Notes: a model not told the origin generated them from the letters alone. DNA of 8,697 bases from Actinomycetota bacterium (GCA_019236545.1 JAFAIV010000360.1:1-8697), one strand, 5' to 3'; counted from the stretch's first letter, positions 1 through 5,899 are shown. A program made the numbers and translations.

Positions 1-590
1 TCCTCGAGGTGCGCGTTCCAGCCGGTGAAGGTCGCCTCGAGCTCCTCGAGCTCGTGGCCGCGCCGCTCGAGGCGCACGGGCTGGGCGGACTCCGGGCTGA
101 CGCGGTACTGGTACCAGGAGAGGTCCCAGGCGACGGTCACCGCCAGCTCGCCCGACGTCCCGGAGAGCAGGACGATGCTCGCGCGAGCCTCGCCGAGGCT
201 CTTCGCGATCCCGCCGACGGTGCGGCGGTACGCGCTCTGGTTGAAGAGGTCGGCGGCCTCGAGCAGCGCGATCTCGGTGTCGGAGAGGCGGCGCAGGATC
301 GGGTCCTGCTGCGCGAGTGCGTCGCCGTTCTTCGAGCGCTTGAACCCGAAGAGCTCGCCGAGGCCGCGGCGCCGCCGCCGGCGGTCGTCTGCGACGGTGG
401 GCGTCGTCGGCGTGCCCTCCTTGATCCAGCCGTGCTCGAGCGCGACCTCCTGGCAGAGCGGGCAGACGTCCACCAGCTCGGCCCCCTCCTCCGGCGCGAA
501 GCGGATCGCGCGCTCGCCCATCAGGAGCGTGCGCTCGCAGATCGCGCAGATACGGGTCGTCGAGACCTTCGTCACGCGCACGGCCAGCAT
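1..590 (-). CDS. Conserved zinc-ribbon protein of unknown function (partial, runs off left edge)
   Basis: I do not recognise a named function. The visible part is 196 codons from ATG at 590-588, with no stop before the edge. Two CxxC pairs (C15/C18 and C43/C46, 24 residues between them) form a likely treble-clef or zinc-ribbon metal site near the N-terminus. A basic linker with six consecutive arginines (about R70-R75) follows, then a GELFGFKR segment. The C-terminal domain (about 95-196) begins DPILRRLSDTE and contains FNQSAYRRTVGGIAKSLG and the aromatic stretch VAWDLSWYQYRV. Codons are strongly GC-ending, which supports coding. The ATG is preceded by a modest AGG about ten bases upstream, and an in-frame TAG further upstream limits extension. 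The gene diverges from padR across 74 bp. The Cys pairs and basic tract would suit nucleic-acid or ribosome binding, but that is inference. Confidence 0.75.
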   Translation of the reverse strand, partial: MLAVRVTKVSTTRICAICERTLLMGERAIRFAPEEGAELVDVCPLCQEVALEHGWIKEGTPTTPTVADDRRRRRRGLGELFGFKRSKNGDALAQQDPILRRLSDTEIALLEAADLFNQSAYRRTVGGIAKSLGEARASIVLLSGTSGELAVTVAWDLSWYQYRVSPESAQPVRLERRGHELEELEATFTGWNAHLE

Positions 591-629
591 GCTAGCGACC
601 TGCTTGCGCAGCCTCGAACCGGGCGGCTA

Positions 630-659
630 TTGTCGCGTTACATGTGTCTTTTACATATA
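630..659 (+). promoter_or_regulatory. Candidate leaderless promoter of the padR unit
   Basis: A TTGTCG at 630-635 resembles a -35 element. The AT-rich TACATA/CATATA at 652-659 lies where a -10 would be and ends 5-7 bases before the ATG at 665. No Shine-Dalgarno precedes that ATG, so transcription probably starts at or next to it. This is a match by eye only. Confidence 0.4.
638..656. promoter_or_regulatory. Candidate PadR operator (repeat/dyad)
   Basis: The hexamer TTACAT occurs twice (638-643 and 651-656), 13 bp apart. ATGT (642-645) and ACAT (653-656) form a dyad with a 7-bp spacer. The classical PadR operator is ATGT-N8-ACAT, so this site is one base shorter. It overlaps the presumed padR -10 region in the divergent gap, which is the usual place for PadR autoregulation. 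It is also the only AT-rich patch in this part of the window. Confidence 0.4.
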
Positions 660-664
660 GCGGC

Positions 665-1039
665 ATGAGAGGCCCGAGGGCACGCAGGCACCACGGCGGC
701 CACTGGCGCGTCTTCGCGCGCGTCGAGCGGTTCACCGAGCCGGCGCTGCTGCTGCTCCTGCGCGAGCGGCCGGCGCACGGCTACGACCTGCTCGAGCGTC
801 TGCCGGAGCTGACGGGCGAGCAGCGGGTCGAGATGGGCAACCTCTACCGCCTGCTGCGCGCGCTCGAGGAGGAAGGCTTCGTGACGTCCGAATGGGACGC
901 AACCTCCCCCGGCCCGGCGAAGCGCCGCTACGCGATCACTCCTGCCGGCCTGAAGCTCCTCGAGCAGTGGGTCGAGGCGTTGCGCCGCTCGCAGGAGCGG
1001 ACGGATCGGTTTCTCAGACGGTACGAAGAGAGGAGGTGA
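665..1039 (+). CDS. PadR-family transcriptional regulator
   Basis: A 124-aa winged-helix repressor of the short PadR type. Family landmarks appear in order: PALLLLLRERPAHGYDLLERL (about 26-46, first helices, split by the AHGYDL motif), GNLYRLLRALEEEGFV (58-73, recognition helix) and KRRYAITPAGLKLL (87-99, wing and start of the last helix). A charged C-terminal helix (about 100-124) probably mediates dimerisation. The N-terminus is basic and His/Gly-containing. ATG at 665 is preferred over an in-frame GTG at 644, which would lie inside the operator/-10 region and has no ribosome site. The stop at 1037-1039 is embedded in the Shine-Dalgarno of the next gene, so the two are co-transcribed. PadR proteins usually repress efflux, stress or catabolic genes and themselves; the effector here is unknown. 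Confidence 0.88.
   Translation: MRGPRARRHHGGHWRVFARVERFTEPALLLLLRERPAHGYDLLERLPELTGEQRVEMGNLYRLLRALEEEGFVTSEWDATSPGPAKRRYAITPAGLKLLEQWVEALRRSQERTDRFLRRYEERR
1031..1038 (+). promoter_or_regulatory. Shine-Dalgarno overlapping the padR stop codon
   Basis: The strong AGGAGGTG covers the last codons of padR and part of its TGA (1037-1039), ending 3 bases before the ATG at 1042. It fixes the start of the 64-aa gene and implies coupled translation. The spacing is short if the full motif pairs, but adequate when measured from the AGGAGG core (5 bases). Confidence 0.65.
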
Positions 1040-1041
1040 CC

Positions 1042-1236
1042 ATGCACCATCACGGACATTTCGGCGGCGGCCCCTGGGCGCGCCGGCGCGGCTTCATGCG
1101 CCCCTTCCCGGCCCGGGAGGAGCTGATCGAGCGGCTCGAGTCGTATCAGCGCGACCTCGAGCAGGAGCTCGCGAACCTCGACGACGTCCTCCGCCACCTG
1201 CGCGGCAGCGGCGGCGAGGCCCCGCAGGAGGGCTGA
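1042..1236 (+). CDS. Small His-rich coiled-coil protein, PadR partner (64 aa)
   Basis: A 64-aa protein of unproven function. The N-terminus is MHHHGH followed by a Gly/Pro/Arg segment (7-24), possibly a metal site or flexible arm. Residues 25-53 (starting REELIERLESYQRDLEQEL) form one continuous amphipathic helix of coiled-coil type, and a short Gly/Glu tail ends the protein. Small helical proteins of this sort often accompany PadR genes, which fits the two-base gap and the shared Shine-Dalgarno. The spacing E30, S34, R37, Q41 matches four of the five positions of the RsiG c-di-GMP motif E(X)3S(X)2R(X)3Q(X)3D, with N45 at the fifth. This is suggestive only, because Glu/Arg/Gln-rich helices can match by chance. 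A longer in-frame reading from 892 exists but lies inside padR and lacks a ribosome site. Confidence 0.75.
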   Translation: MHHHGHFGGGPWARRRGFMRPFPAREELIERLESYQRDLEQELANLDDVLRHLRGSGGEAPQEG

Positions 1237-1259
1237 CCGGAGCTTTGGGAGCGGCGCCG

Positions 1260-3323
1260 CTAGGCGTGCGCCGCTTCCCGCTCCTTCTTCGTCTGCTCGA
1301 TGATCTTCTGCGCGACGTGCGTCGGGACCTCCTCGTAGCGGAGGAAGGCCATCGAGTAGTCGCCGCGCCCGCCGGTCATCGAGGTCAGCGCCTGCGAGTA
1401 CGTGAGGATCTCGGCCATCGGCACCTCGGCCCGGATCGTCGTCAGGCCGGCCGCGGGCTCCATCCCCTGCAGCCGCCCGCGCCGCGAGTTCAGGTCGCCG
1501 TTGACCGCGCCCACGGCCTCGTCCGGGACGGTCACCTCGAGCTGCATGATCGGCTCGAGGAGCACGGGGTCGGCCTTCGCGTACGCCTCCTTGAACGCCA
1601 TCGAGCCGGCGATCTTGAACGCCATCTCCGACGAGTCGACCGAGTGCTCCATCCCATCCACGAGGCTGACGCGCACGCCCTGCACGGGCGCGCCCGCGAG
1701 CTCGCCGTGCTCCATCGCCTCGCGCACGCCCTTGTCGACCGCCGGGCGGAAGCCGTGGGAGATGACGCCGCCGACGATCCTGTCGACGAACTCGTAGCCC
1801 ATCTCGCCGCCGTCGACCGCGGGCAGCGGCTCGATCAGGATCTCGCAGTCGCCGAACTGGCCGCGGCCGCCCGTCTGCTTCTTGTAGCGGTGCCGGGCGC
1901 GCGCCTCCTTGCGGATCGTCTCCTTGTACGGGACGCGCGGCGGGTGCAGCTCGACCTCGACGTGGAAGCGGCCTTTGAGCCGGTCGACCGCGACCTCGAC
2001 CTGCATCTGCGACAGCCCGGAGAGGAGCTGCTCGCCCGTCTGCGGGTCGCGGCGGAGCTGGAGCGTCGGGTCCTCCTCGGAGAGCCGGCGCAGGCCGCTC
2101 GCCATCTTCTCCTCGTCGCCCTTCGCCTTCGGGGTGACGGCGAACGCCATCACGGGCTCGGGGAAGTCGATGTGCGGCGGCTCGACCGGCACCTCGTGGT
2201 CGACGAGCACGTCGCCGGTGAGCACGTCCTTCAGCTTCGCCACCGCGCCGAGGTCGCCGACGCAGAGCTCGTCCACCGGCTCGGTGTCCTTGCCCTGGAC
2301 GAGCAGCACCTGGCCGAGCCGCTCCTTCGCGTGCGTGCGCGGGTCGACGAGCGTCGTGTCGCCGTGCACCGGGCCGGCGAGGACGCGGAAGCAGGAGATG
2401 CGGCCGGTGAACGGGTCGGCGATCGTCTTGAAGATGAAGACGGCCTCCTTCGCGTCGCCGAAGTCGATCGTCGTGCCCTTGCGCGCGGGCGACGGGACGC
2501 CCTCGACGAGGAGGTCGAGGAGCGCGGTCGTGCCGAGGTTCTTCGTCGCGACGCCGCAGGCGACCGGGTAGAGCTCGTCCTTCGTGACGGCCGTCTTCAG
2601 GGCGGCGGCGACCGCTGCCGGGTCGAGCTCCTCGCCCTCGAGGTAGCGGCCCATCAGCTCCTCGTCCGTCTCGACGACGGCGTCGAGCAGCTTCTCGCGG
2701 TACTCCTGGACGAGGTCGGCCACGTCGTCCGGGATCGGCTGCGGCCCGCCCTCCCTGCCGCCCGACGGATCCATGAACGCGCACATGTGGAGCAGGTCGA
2801 CGACGCCGCGCAGCTCGTGCTCCGCGCCGATCGGGAGCTGGATGGCGACGCAGCGGTCGGAGAGCTGGCTGCGGCAGGCCTCGAGGACGCGGAAGAAGTC
2901 GGCGCGCTCGCGGTCGAGCATGTTCACGAAGACGACGCGCGAGAGCTCGTACTCGTCCGCGCGCGCCCAGACGCGGCTCGTGTTGACCTCGACGCCCATG
3001 ACGCCGCTGACCGTGACCAGGGCGCCTTCGACGACCCGCAGCGCCGCCAGCGTGTCGGCCTGGAAGCCGGCGTCGCCCGGCGTGTCGACGACGTTGATCT
3101 TGCGGCCCTGCCACTCCAGGTGGAGCAGCGAGCCGGAGAGCGACATCTGGCGCCGCTGCTCGTCCTCGTCCCAGTCGGAGGCGGTCGTCCCCTGCTCGAC
3201 GGAGCCCAGCCGCGTCGTCTTCCCCGCCTGGAAGAGCAGCGCCTCCGCGAGCGAGGACTTCCCCACTCCGCGGTGGCCGACGACGGCGATGTTGCGGATC
3301 TTCCCGGGCTCGATGGCAGGCAA
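1260..3323 (-). CDS. Elongation factor G-like GTPase, EF-G2 type
   Basis: A 687-aa, five-domain translational GTPase. The P-loop is GHRGVGKS (16-23). Domain II lies at about 290-375, domain III at about 388-465, domain IV at about 466-595 and domain V at about 596-680. The family signatures VNGDLNSRRG (607-616) and YSQALTSMTGGRGDYSM (642-658) are intact. The G domain is altered: switch I reads RQMSLS (58-63) where EF-G has RGIT, G3 is DTPGD (80-84) so the catalytic His of DTPGH is Asp, and G4 is NMLD (134-137) rather than NKMD. These changes place it among the EF-G2/EF-G-like paralogues, whose GTPase and translocation activity is weak or uncertain, and not with housekeeping fusA. The start is TTG (3323-3321), seven bases after GGAGGG (3336-3331); no nearby in-frame ATG or GTG exists. 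It lies 56 bp after the sigma gene, probably in one unit, and a TACGAT at 3362-3357 could be an extra promoter. I leave the symbol blank because naming of these paralogues varies. Confidence 0.92.
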   Translation of the reverse strand: MPAIEPGKIRNIAVVGHRGVGKSSLAEALLFQAGKTTRLGSVEQGTTASDWDEDEQRRQMSLSGSLLHLEWQGRKINVVDTPGDAGFQADTLAALRVVEGALVTVSGVMGVEVNTSRVWARADEYELSRVVFVNMLDRERADFFRVLEACRSQLSDRCVAIQLPIGAEHELRGVVDLLHMCAFMDPSGGREGGPQPIPDDVADLVQEYREKLLDAVVETDEELMGRYLEGEELDPAAVAAALKTAVTKDELYPVACGVATKNLGTTALLDLLVEGVPSPARKGTTIDFGDAKEAVFIFKTIADPFTGRISCFRVLAGPVHGDTTLVDPRTHAKERLGQVLLVQGKDTEPVDELCVGDLGAVAKLKDVLTGDVLVDHEVPVEPPHIDFPEPVMAFAVTPKAKGDEEKMASGLRRLSEEDPTLQLRRDPQTGEQLLSGLSQMQVEVAVDRLKGRFHVEVELHPPRVPYKETIRKEARARHRYKKQTGGRGQFGDCEILIEPLPAVDGGEMGYEFVDRIVGGVISHGFRPAVDKGVREAMEHGELAGAPVQGVRVSLVDGMEHSVDSSEMAFKIAGSMAFKEAYAKADPVLLEPIMQLEVTVPDEAVGAVNGDLNSRRGRLQGMEPAAGLTTIRAEVPMAEILTYSQALTSMTGGRGDYSMAFLRYEEVPTHVAQKIIEQTKKEREAAHA

Positions 3324-3363
3324 GGCGTGACCCTCCGTTGTCGCTTTCGGACGAGGATCGTAT

Positions 3364-3378
3364 CGCTCTCGAAGAGCG
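3364..3378 (-). terminator. Short hairpin between sigma and EF-G2 genes (possible attenuator)
   Basis: CGCTCT and AGAGCG form a perfect 6-bp stem with a 3-base loop (TCG on the transcribed strand), directly after the sigma stop codon at 3382-3380. No U-tract follows, so it is more likely a partial terminator or mRNA end stabiliser than a full stop. Confidence 0.3.
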
Positions 3379-3379
3379 C

Positions 3380-4159
3380 CTAGAGCGTGGAGCGCGAGCC
3401 GGCGCCGGCGAGCCGGGCCTTGAGGCGGAGGATCGCCTTCGTGTGGAGCTGCGAGACCCGGGACTCGGTCACGCCGAGCACCTCCCCGATCTCGCGCAGG
3501 GTCAATTCCTCGTAGTAGTAGAGCGTGACGACGAGCTTCTCGCGCTCCGGCAGGCGCGCGATCGCGTCGGCGATCGCCTCGCGGAGCTCGGTCTGGGAGA
3601 GCGTGCTCTGCGGGTCGGGCGCGCTCTCGTCCTCGATCGTGTCGATGAGCGCGACCTGGTCGCCGGTGCCGGACGCCGTCCAGAGCTCGTCGAGCGCGGC
3701 GATCGAGGAGCGGGCGATCTCGCCGAGGTTGTCCTCGAGCTCCTCGACGCTGATCCCGAGCTTGGCGGAGATCTCCTCGTCGGTCGGGGCGCGGCCGAGA
3801 CGGCCCTCGAGCTCGCTCATCGCGCGCTCGATCTCGCGGGCGCGGGCGCGCACGGAGCGCGGCACCCAGTCCATCGCGCGCAGCTCGTCGATGATCGCGC
3901 CGCGGATCCGCGAGATCGCGTACGTCTCGAACTTCACGTCGCGGTCGGGGTCGTAGCGCTCGATCGCGCCGATCAGGCCGAGCAGGCCGTACGAGACGAG
4001 GTCGGACTCGTCGACGTGGGCCGGCAGGCCGGAGCCGAGGCGGCCCGCGACGTACTTCACGAGCGGCGCGTAGGTGAGGATCAGGCGGTCGCGGAGCTGC
4101 GGGTCCGACGTCCTGCGGTACTGCAGCCAGAGCTGCTGCGTCTCGTCGGCCCGGTCCAC
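3380..4159 (-). CDS. RNA polymerase sigma factor, FliA/WhiG family
   Basis: A 259-aa group 3 sigma factor. Region 2 spans about 26-96, including LILTYAPLVKYVAGR, DLVSYGLLGLIGAIERYD and FETYAISRIRGAIIDELR. Region 3 (about 98-165) opens with DWVPRSVR, a hallmark of FliA/WhiG sigmas. Region 4 (about 190-250) carries the helix-turn-helix LTLREIGEVLGVTESRVSQ, which contacts the -35 element. Length and domain order are full for the family. No flagellar or FlgM gene is visible, so a WhiG-like developmental or stress role is more likely than motility; that is inference. The start is GTG (4159-4157), chosen because TATTCT (4171-4166) lies six bases upstream and no Shine-Dalgarno exists, indicating a leaderless mRNA. 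Two small genes precede it and EF-G2 follows. Confidence 0.93.
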   Translation of the reverse strand: MDRADETQQLWLQYRRTSDPQLRDRLILTYAPLVKYVAGRLGSGLPAHVDESDLVSYGLLGLIGAIERYDPDRDVKFETYAISRIRGAIIDELRAMDWVPRSVRARAREIERAMSELEGRLGRAPTDEEISAKLGISVEELEDNLGEIARSSIAALDELWTASGTGDQVALIDTIEDESAPDPQSTLSQTELREAIADAIARLPEREKLVVTLYYYEELTLREIGEVLGVTESRVSQLHTKAILRLKARLAGAGSRSTL

Positions 4160-4165
4160 GGGTCA

Positions 4166-4171
4166 AGAATA
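4166..4171 (-). promoter_or_regulatory. -10 element of a leaderless sigma-gene promoter
   Basis: TATTCT fits the actinobacterial TANNNT -10 and ends six bases before the GTG start at 4159. No clear -35 is seen. It would let the sigma and EF-G2 genes be expressed independently of the small genes upstream. Confidence 0.5.
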
Positions 4172-4184
4172 CGGCGCGAGGAGG

Positions 4185-4358
4185 TCATTTCCTCAGTGCG
4201 GAAGCGGCGAGCGTCGCCATCCAGAGCGCGAGCGCGGCCGCGGCGGCGCCCACGAGCCAGCGGCCGGCCGAGTGCGCGCCCGCGAGCGCAGCGACGGCCA
4301 CCGCGGCGAGCGCGGCGGCGATGCCGAGGAACAGGAGCCCGAGGGCGCGCCGCTGCAC
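4185..4358 (-). CDS. Small membrane protein, two predicted helices (57 aa)
   Basis: Short hypothetical gene. GTG at 4358-4356 opens a 57-aa frame with two hydrophobic Ala/Leu-rich segments (about 5-27 and 34-55), separated by a short HSAGR turn. The ends are basic (QRR at the N-terminus, LRK at the C-terminus), so both termini probably face the cytoplasm. Codons end almost entirely in G or C, which favours a real gene. It begins 9 bases after the stop of the 44-aa gene and ends 25 bases before the sigma start, overlapping the region where a sigma -35 would lie. The ribosome site is weak, so translational coupling to the upstream gene is possible. I do not recognise the family. Confidence 0.55.
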   Translation of the reverse strand: MQRRALGLLFLGIAAALAAVAVAALAGAHSAGRWLVGAAAAALALWMATLAASALRK

Positions 4359-4367
4359 GCCCGCAGC

Positions 4368-4502
4368 CTATTCCGGCGGCAGCGACTCCTCGCGCTCGCC
4401 CTCGTCCTCTCCGTAGCCCGTGTGCTCCTGCTCCTCGAGCATGTCGTCGTCGTCCTCGTCCTCGCGGTCGGGGCCGTCCGGCTCTGCATAGGTCTCGCTC
4501 AT
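4368..4502 (-). CDS. Small highly acidic protein (44 aa)
   Basis: Short hypothetical gene starting at ATG 4502-4500, with an AGGA about eight bases upstream. The product begins MSETYAEPDG and is very rich in Asp and Glu, including four consecutive Asp at 17-20. It has no hydrophobic core, so it is probably disordered. GC-ending codons support coding, but acidic GAG/GAC runs in GC-rich DNA can mimic a gene. It would be the first gene of the unit leading to the membrane peptide and the sigma factor. It might bind a basic partner; nothing more can be inferred. Confidence 0.5.
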   Translation of the reverse strand: MSETYAEPDGPDREDEDDDDMLEEQEHTGYGEDEGEREESLPPE

Positions 4503-4542
4503 GCGGGCGTCCTGCCCGCCGGGCGGCCGCGAAAACCGCCGA

Positions 4543-4548
4543 TACACT
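4543..4548 (+). promoter_or_regulatory. -10 element for tRNA-Trp
   Basis: TACACT matches TANNNT and lies 12 bases before the first base of the tRNA, so the primary transcript would have a very short leader. The -35 position is GC-rich and not recognisable. Confidence 0.5.
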
Positions 4549-4560
4549 TACGCCCGGCCC

Positions 4561-4633
<73 letters not shown>

Positions 4634-4644
4634 CTGGCTCCGGA

Positions 4645-4681
4645 GCCGGGTGCGGCCCGCCGCGGCGAGCGCGCACCCGGC
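4645..4681. terminator. Bidirectional hairpin terminator after tRNA-Trp
   Basis: GCCGGGTGCG (4645-4654) and CGCACCCGGC (4672-4681) form a perfect 10-bp stem with a 17-base loop that itself contains the palindrome CGCCGCGGCG. It sits between the tRNA and the convergent gene ending at 4691, so it can serve both strands. There is no T-tract, as is common in GC-rich actinobacteria. Confidence 0.7.
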
Positions 4682-4690
4682 CCGGGACTC

Positions 4691-5065
4691 CTACGCCGCG
4701 AGCAGCCGGTCGAAGAACGACCGGTAGCGGGTCAGCGCGACGCGCAGGTCCTCCGTCGAGACGTCGTCGCCGCGGTCCCACTGCGACTCGAGCCGCTCGC
4801 GCTCGGCGGCGAAGCTCCGGGCGAGCTGCTGCATGAGGTCGGCGACGAGCTGGTCCGCCTGCTGGACGGACGTCCGGGGCTCGTCGACGAAGCCGGCCTG
4901 GATCTCGTGCCAGCGGTCGCGGAAGCCGCCCGTCTGCTCTCCCGGGAGGAGCGGCTCGCGGGCCGCCGTCTCCGGCTCGCGGCTGAGCGGCTCGTCGCTG
5001 GCCGCCGCGCCGTCGCGGCCGGCGAGGTCGCGGGTGCTCAGGCCCTGCTCCGGGATGTCGCTCAT
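4691..5065 (-). CDS. Conserved protein of unknown function, paralogue of upstream gene (124 aa)
   Basis: A 124-aa, apparently soluble protein. Residues 1-48 are Pro/Glu/Ala-rich and probably disordered. Residues 49-124 form a helical domain: WHEIQAGFVDEP (52-63), ADQLVADLMQQLA (70-82), a charged helix (83-96) and EDLRVALTRYRSFFDRLL (105-122). The same W..(I/V)Q..FVD.P, AD.L and R.A.T.YR..F..L pattern occurs in the upstream gene, so the two arose by duplication of one domain. ATG at 5065-5063 overlaps the upstream TGA (ATGA), and GGAGGAGGT lies 6 bases ahead, so translation is coupled. There is no signal peptide or membrane segment. I do not know a function. Confidence 0.85.
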   Translation of the reverse strand: MSDIPEQGLSTRDLAGRDGAAASDEPLSREPETAAREPLLPGEQTGGFRDRWHEIQAGFVDEPRTSVQQADQLVADLMQQLARSFAAERERLESQWDRGDDVSTEDLRVALTRYRSFFDRLLAA

Positions 5066-5664
5066 CGCCGCACCTCCTCCGTCCACGACCGGTCGCCGTC
5101 CACGGCCTGCTCGCGCGCGACCGCCTGGTCGGCGTCCGCGTCGACAAGCTCCTCGAACAGCGCCCGGTAGTGCGTCATCGCCTGGCGCAGCTCCTCGGTC
5201 GAGCCGTCTCCGGCCGCGCTCGCCTGCGCGAGGCGGTGTCCTTCGCGGTAGTTCTCGACGACCCGCGGATGGTCGACGGAGACGTCGGCCGCGCGCTGCT
5301 CCCAGTCCTCCATCGGGTACCCGCGCTCGGCCATGACCGCCTGGATCAGCGTGTCGGCTGTCGCGACGGCCCCCGCGGGGTCGTCCACGAACCGCGCCTG
5401 CACGTCGCGCCACTGCATGAGATAGCGCTCGCGCGCCGCCGGCCCGAGCGGCCGGATGTCCAGGCTGTCGCGGCGCTGCTCGCGCGCCGCCAGCTCCGCC
5501 TCCGCCTCGCGGCGGCTTTCGGCGGTCTCCGTCACGCGGTCGTACTCCGGGCCGAAGCGGCCGCGCAGCCGCTCCGTCCGCCGCTTCGCCATGGCCGCCC
5601 ACAGCGCTCCGGCGACGACGGCCACGACCGCGACGCCGATGATCACCCACGCCCAAACGGGCAT
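5062..5664 (-). CDS. Membrane-anchored conserved protein of unknown function (200 aa)
   Basis: A 200-aa protein with one N-terminal membrane helix (about 3-25, beginning MPVWAWVIIGVAVVAVVAG) followed by basic KRR, so the rest is probably cytoplasmic. A charged coiled-coil-like stretch (26-65) leads to a domain with MQWRDVQARFVDDP (83-96), ADTLIQAVMAERGYP (103-117), VSVDHPRVVENYREGH (128-143) and ELRQAMTHYRALFEEL (158-173). The WRDVQARFVDDP and final ELRQA..YR..F segments recur in the downstream paralogue. A strong GAGGAGGT (5678-5671) lies six bases before the ATG. Anchor plus shared domain suggests the two proteins work together at the membrane, perhaps as hetero-oligomers; that is inference. 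Confidence 0.88.
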   Translation of the reverse strand: MPVWAWVIIGVAVVAVVAGALWAAMAKRRTERLRGRFGPEYDRVTETAESRREAEAELAAREQRRDSLDIRPLGPAARERYLMQWRDVQARFVDDPAGAVATADTLIQAVMAERGYPMEDWEQRAADVSVDHPRVVENYREGHRLAQASAAGDGSTEELRQAMTHYRALFEELVDADADQAVAREQAVDGDRSWTEEVRR

Positions 5665-5734
5665 CAGTCCACCTCCTCGTCGACAAGCCGCAGCCTCAGG
5701 GGCAACGACGCTTCCCCCCGGTCGGTTACGTGCG

Positions 5735-5756
5735 GAATGCCGCTTTCAGGGCATTC
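5735..5756. repeat. Inverted repeat in the divergent gap 5665-5912
   Basis: GAATGCC (5735-5741) and GGCATTC (5750-5756) form a perfect 7-bp dyad with an 8-base spacer. TTCAGGGC is also repeated directly (5745-5752 and 5754-5761). The site lies about 75 bp ahead of the minus-strand gene at 5664, where an operator or a leader hairpin could sit. A second, imperfect hairpin (GGCGCTCT at 5820-5827 with AGAGGCGCC at 5844-5852) is nearer the oxidoreductase gene. The remaining bases of the 248-bp gap show nothing else I recognise. Confidence 0.4.
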
Positions 5757-5899
5757 AGGGCCGTGTCGCCTACGCCGACAATGAGCGAACAGGAACTGCG
5801 GCCGCTCTCGCTCGTTGAAGGCGCTCTGACGAGCGGAGTCGCGAGAGGCGCCGAGTGACCCGCTGACCGGCGGGAGCCGCCGCGGTATCCGGACCGGTG

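Noticed and set aside
9..668. Plus-strand open frames at the left edge
   Set aside because: The minus strand reads a coherent protein with two CxxC pairs and good codon use through the same bases; the plus-strand translations are compositionally skewed and lack family features.
1251..1260. GCGGCGCCGC palindrome between the convergent 64-aa and EF-G2 genes as a terminator
   Set aside because: It has no loop, ends inside the EF-G2 stop codon and has no flanking T-tract; a 10-base GC palindrome is unremarkable at this composition.
1260..3323. EF-G2 gene as a tetracycline-resistance ribosomal protection protein or as housekeeping fusA
   Set aside because: The G3 (DTPGD), G4 (NMLD) and switch I sequences fit the EF-G2-like paralogues better than either, and no resistance or mobile context is present.
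1245..3383. A very long open frame on the plus strand opposite the EF-G2 gene
   Set aside because: Its translation is low-complexity Arg/Ala/Leu/Asp-rich with no recognisable domain, whereas the minus strand encodes a full EF-G. Long antisense frames are expected in GC-rich DNA, where stop codons are rare.
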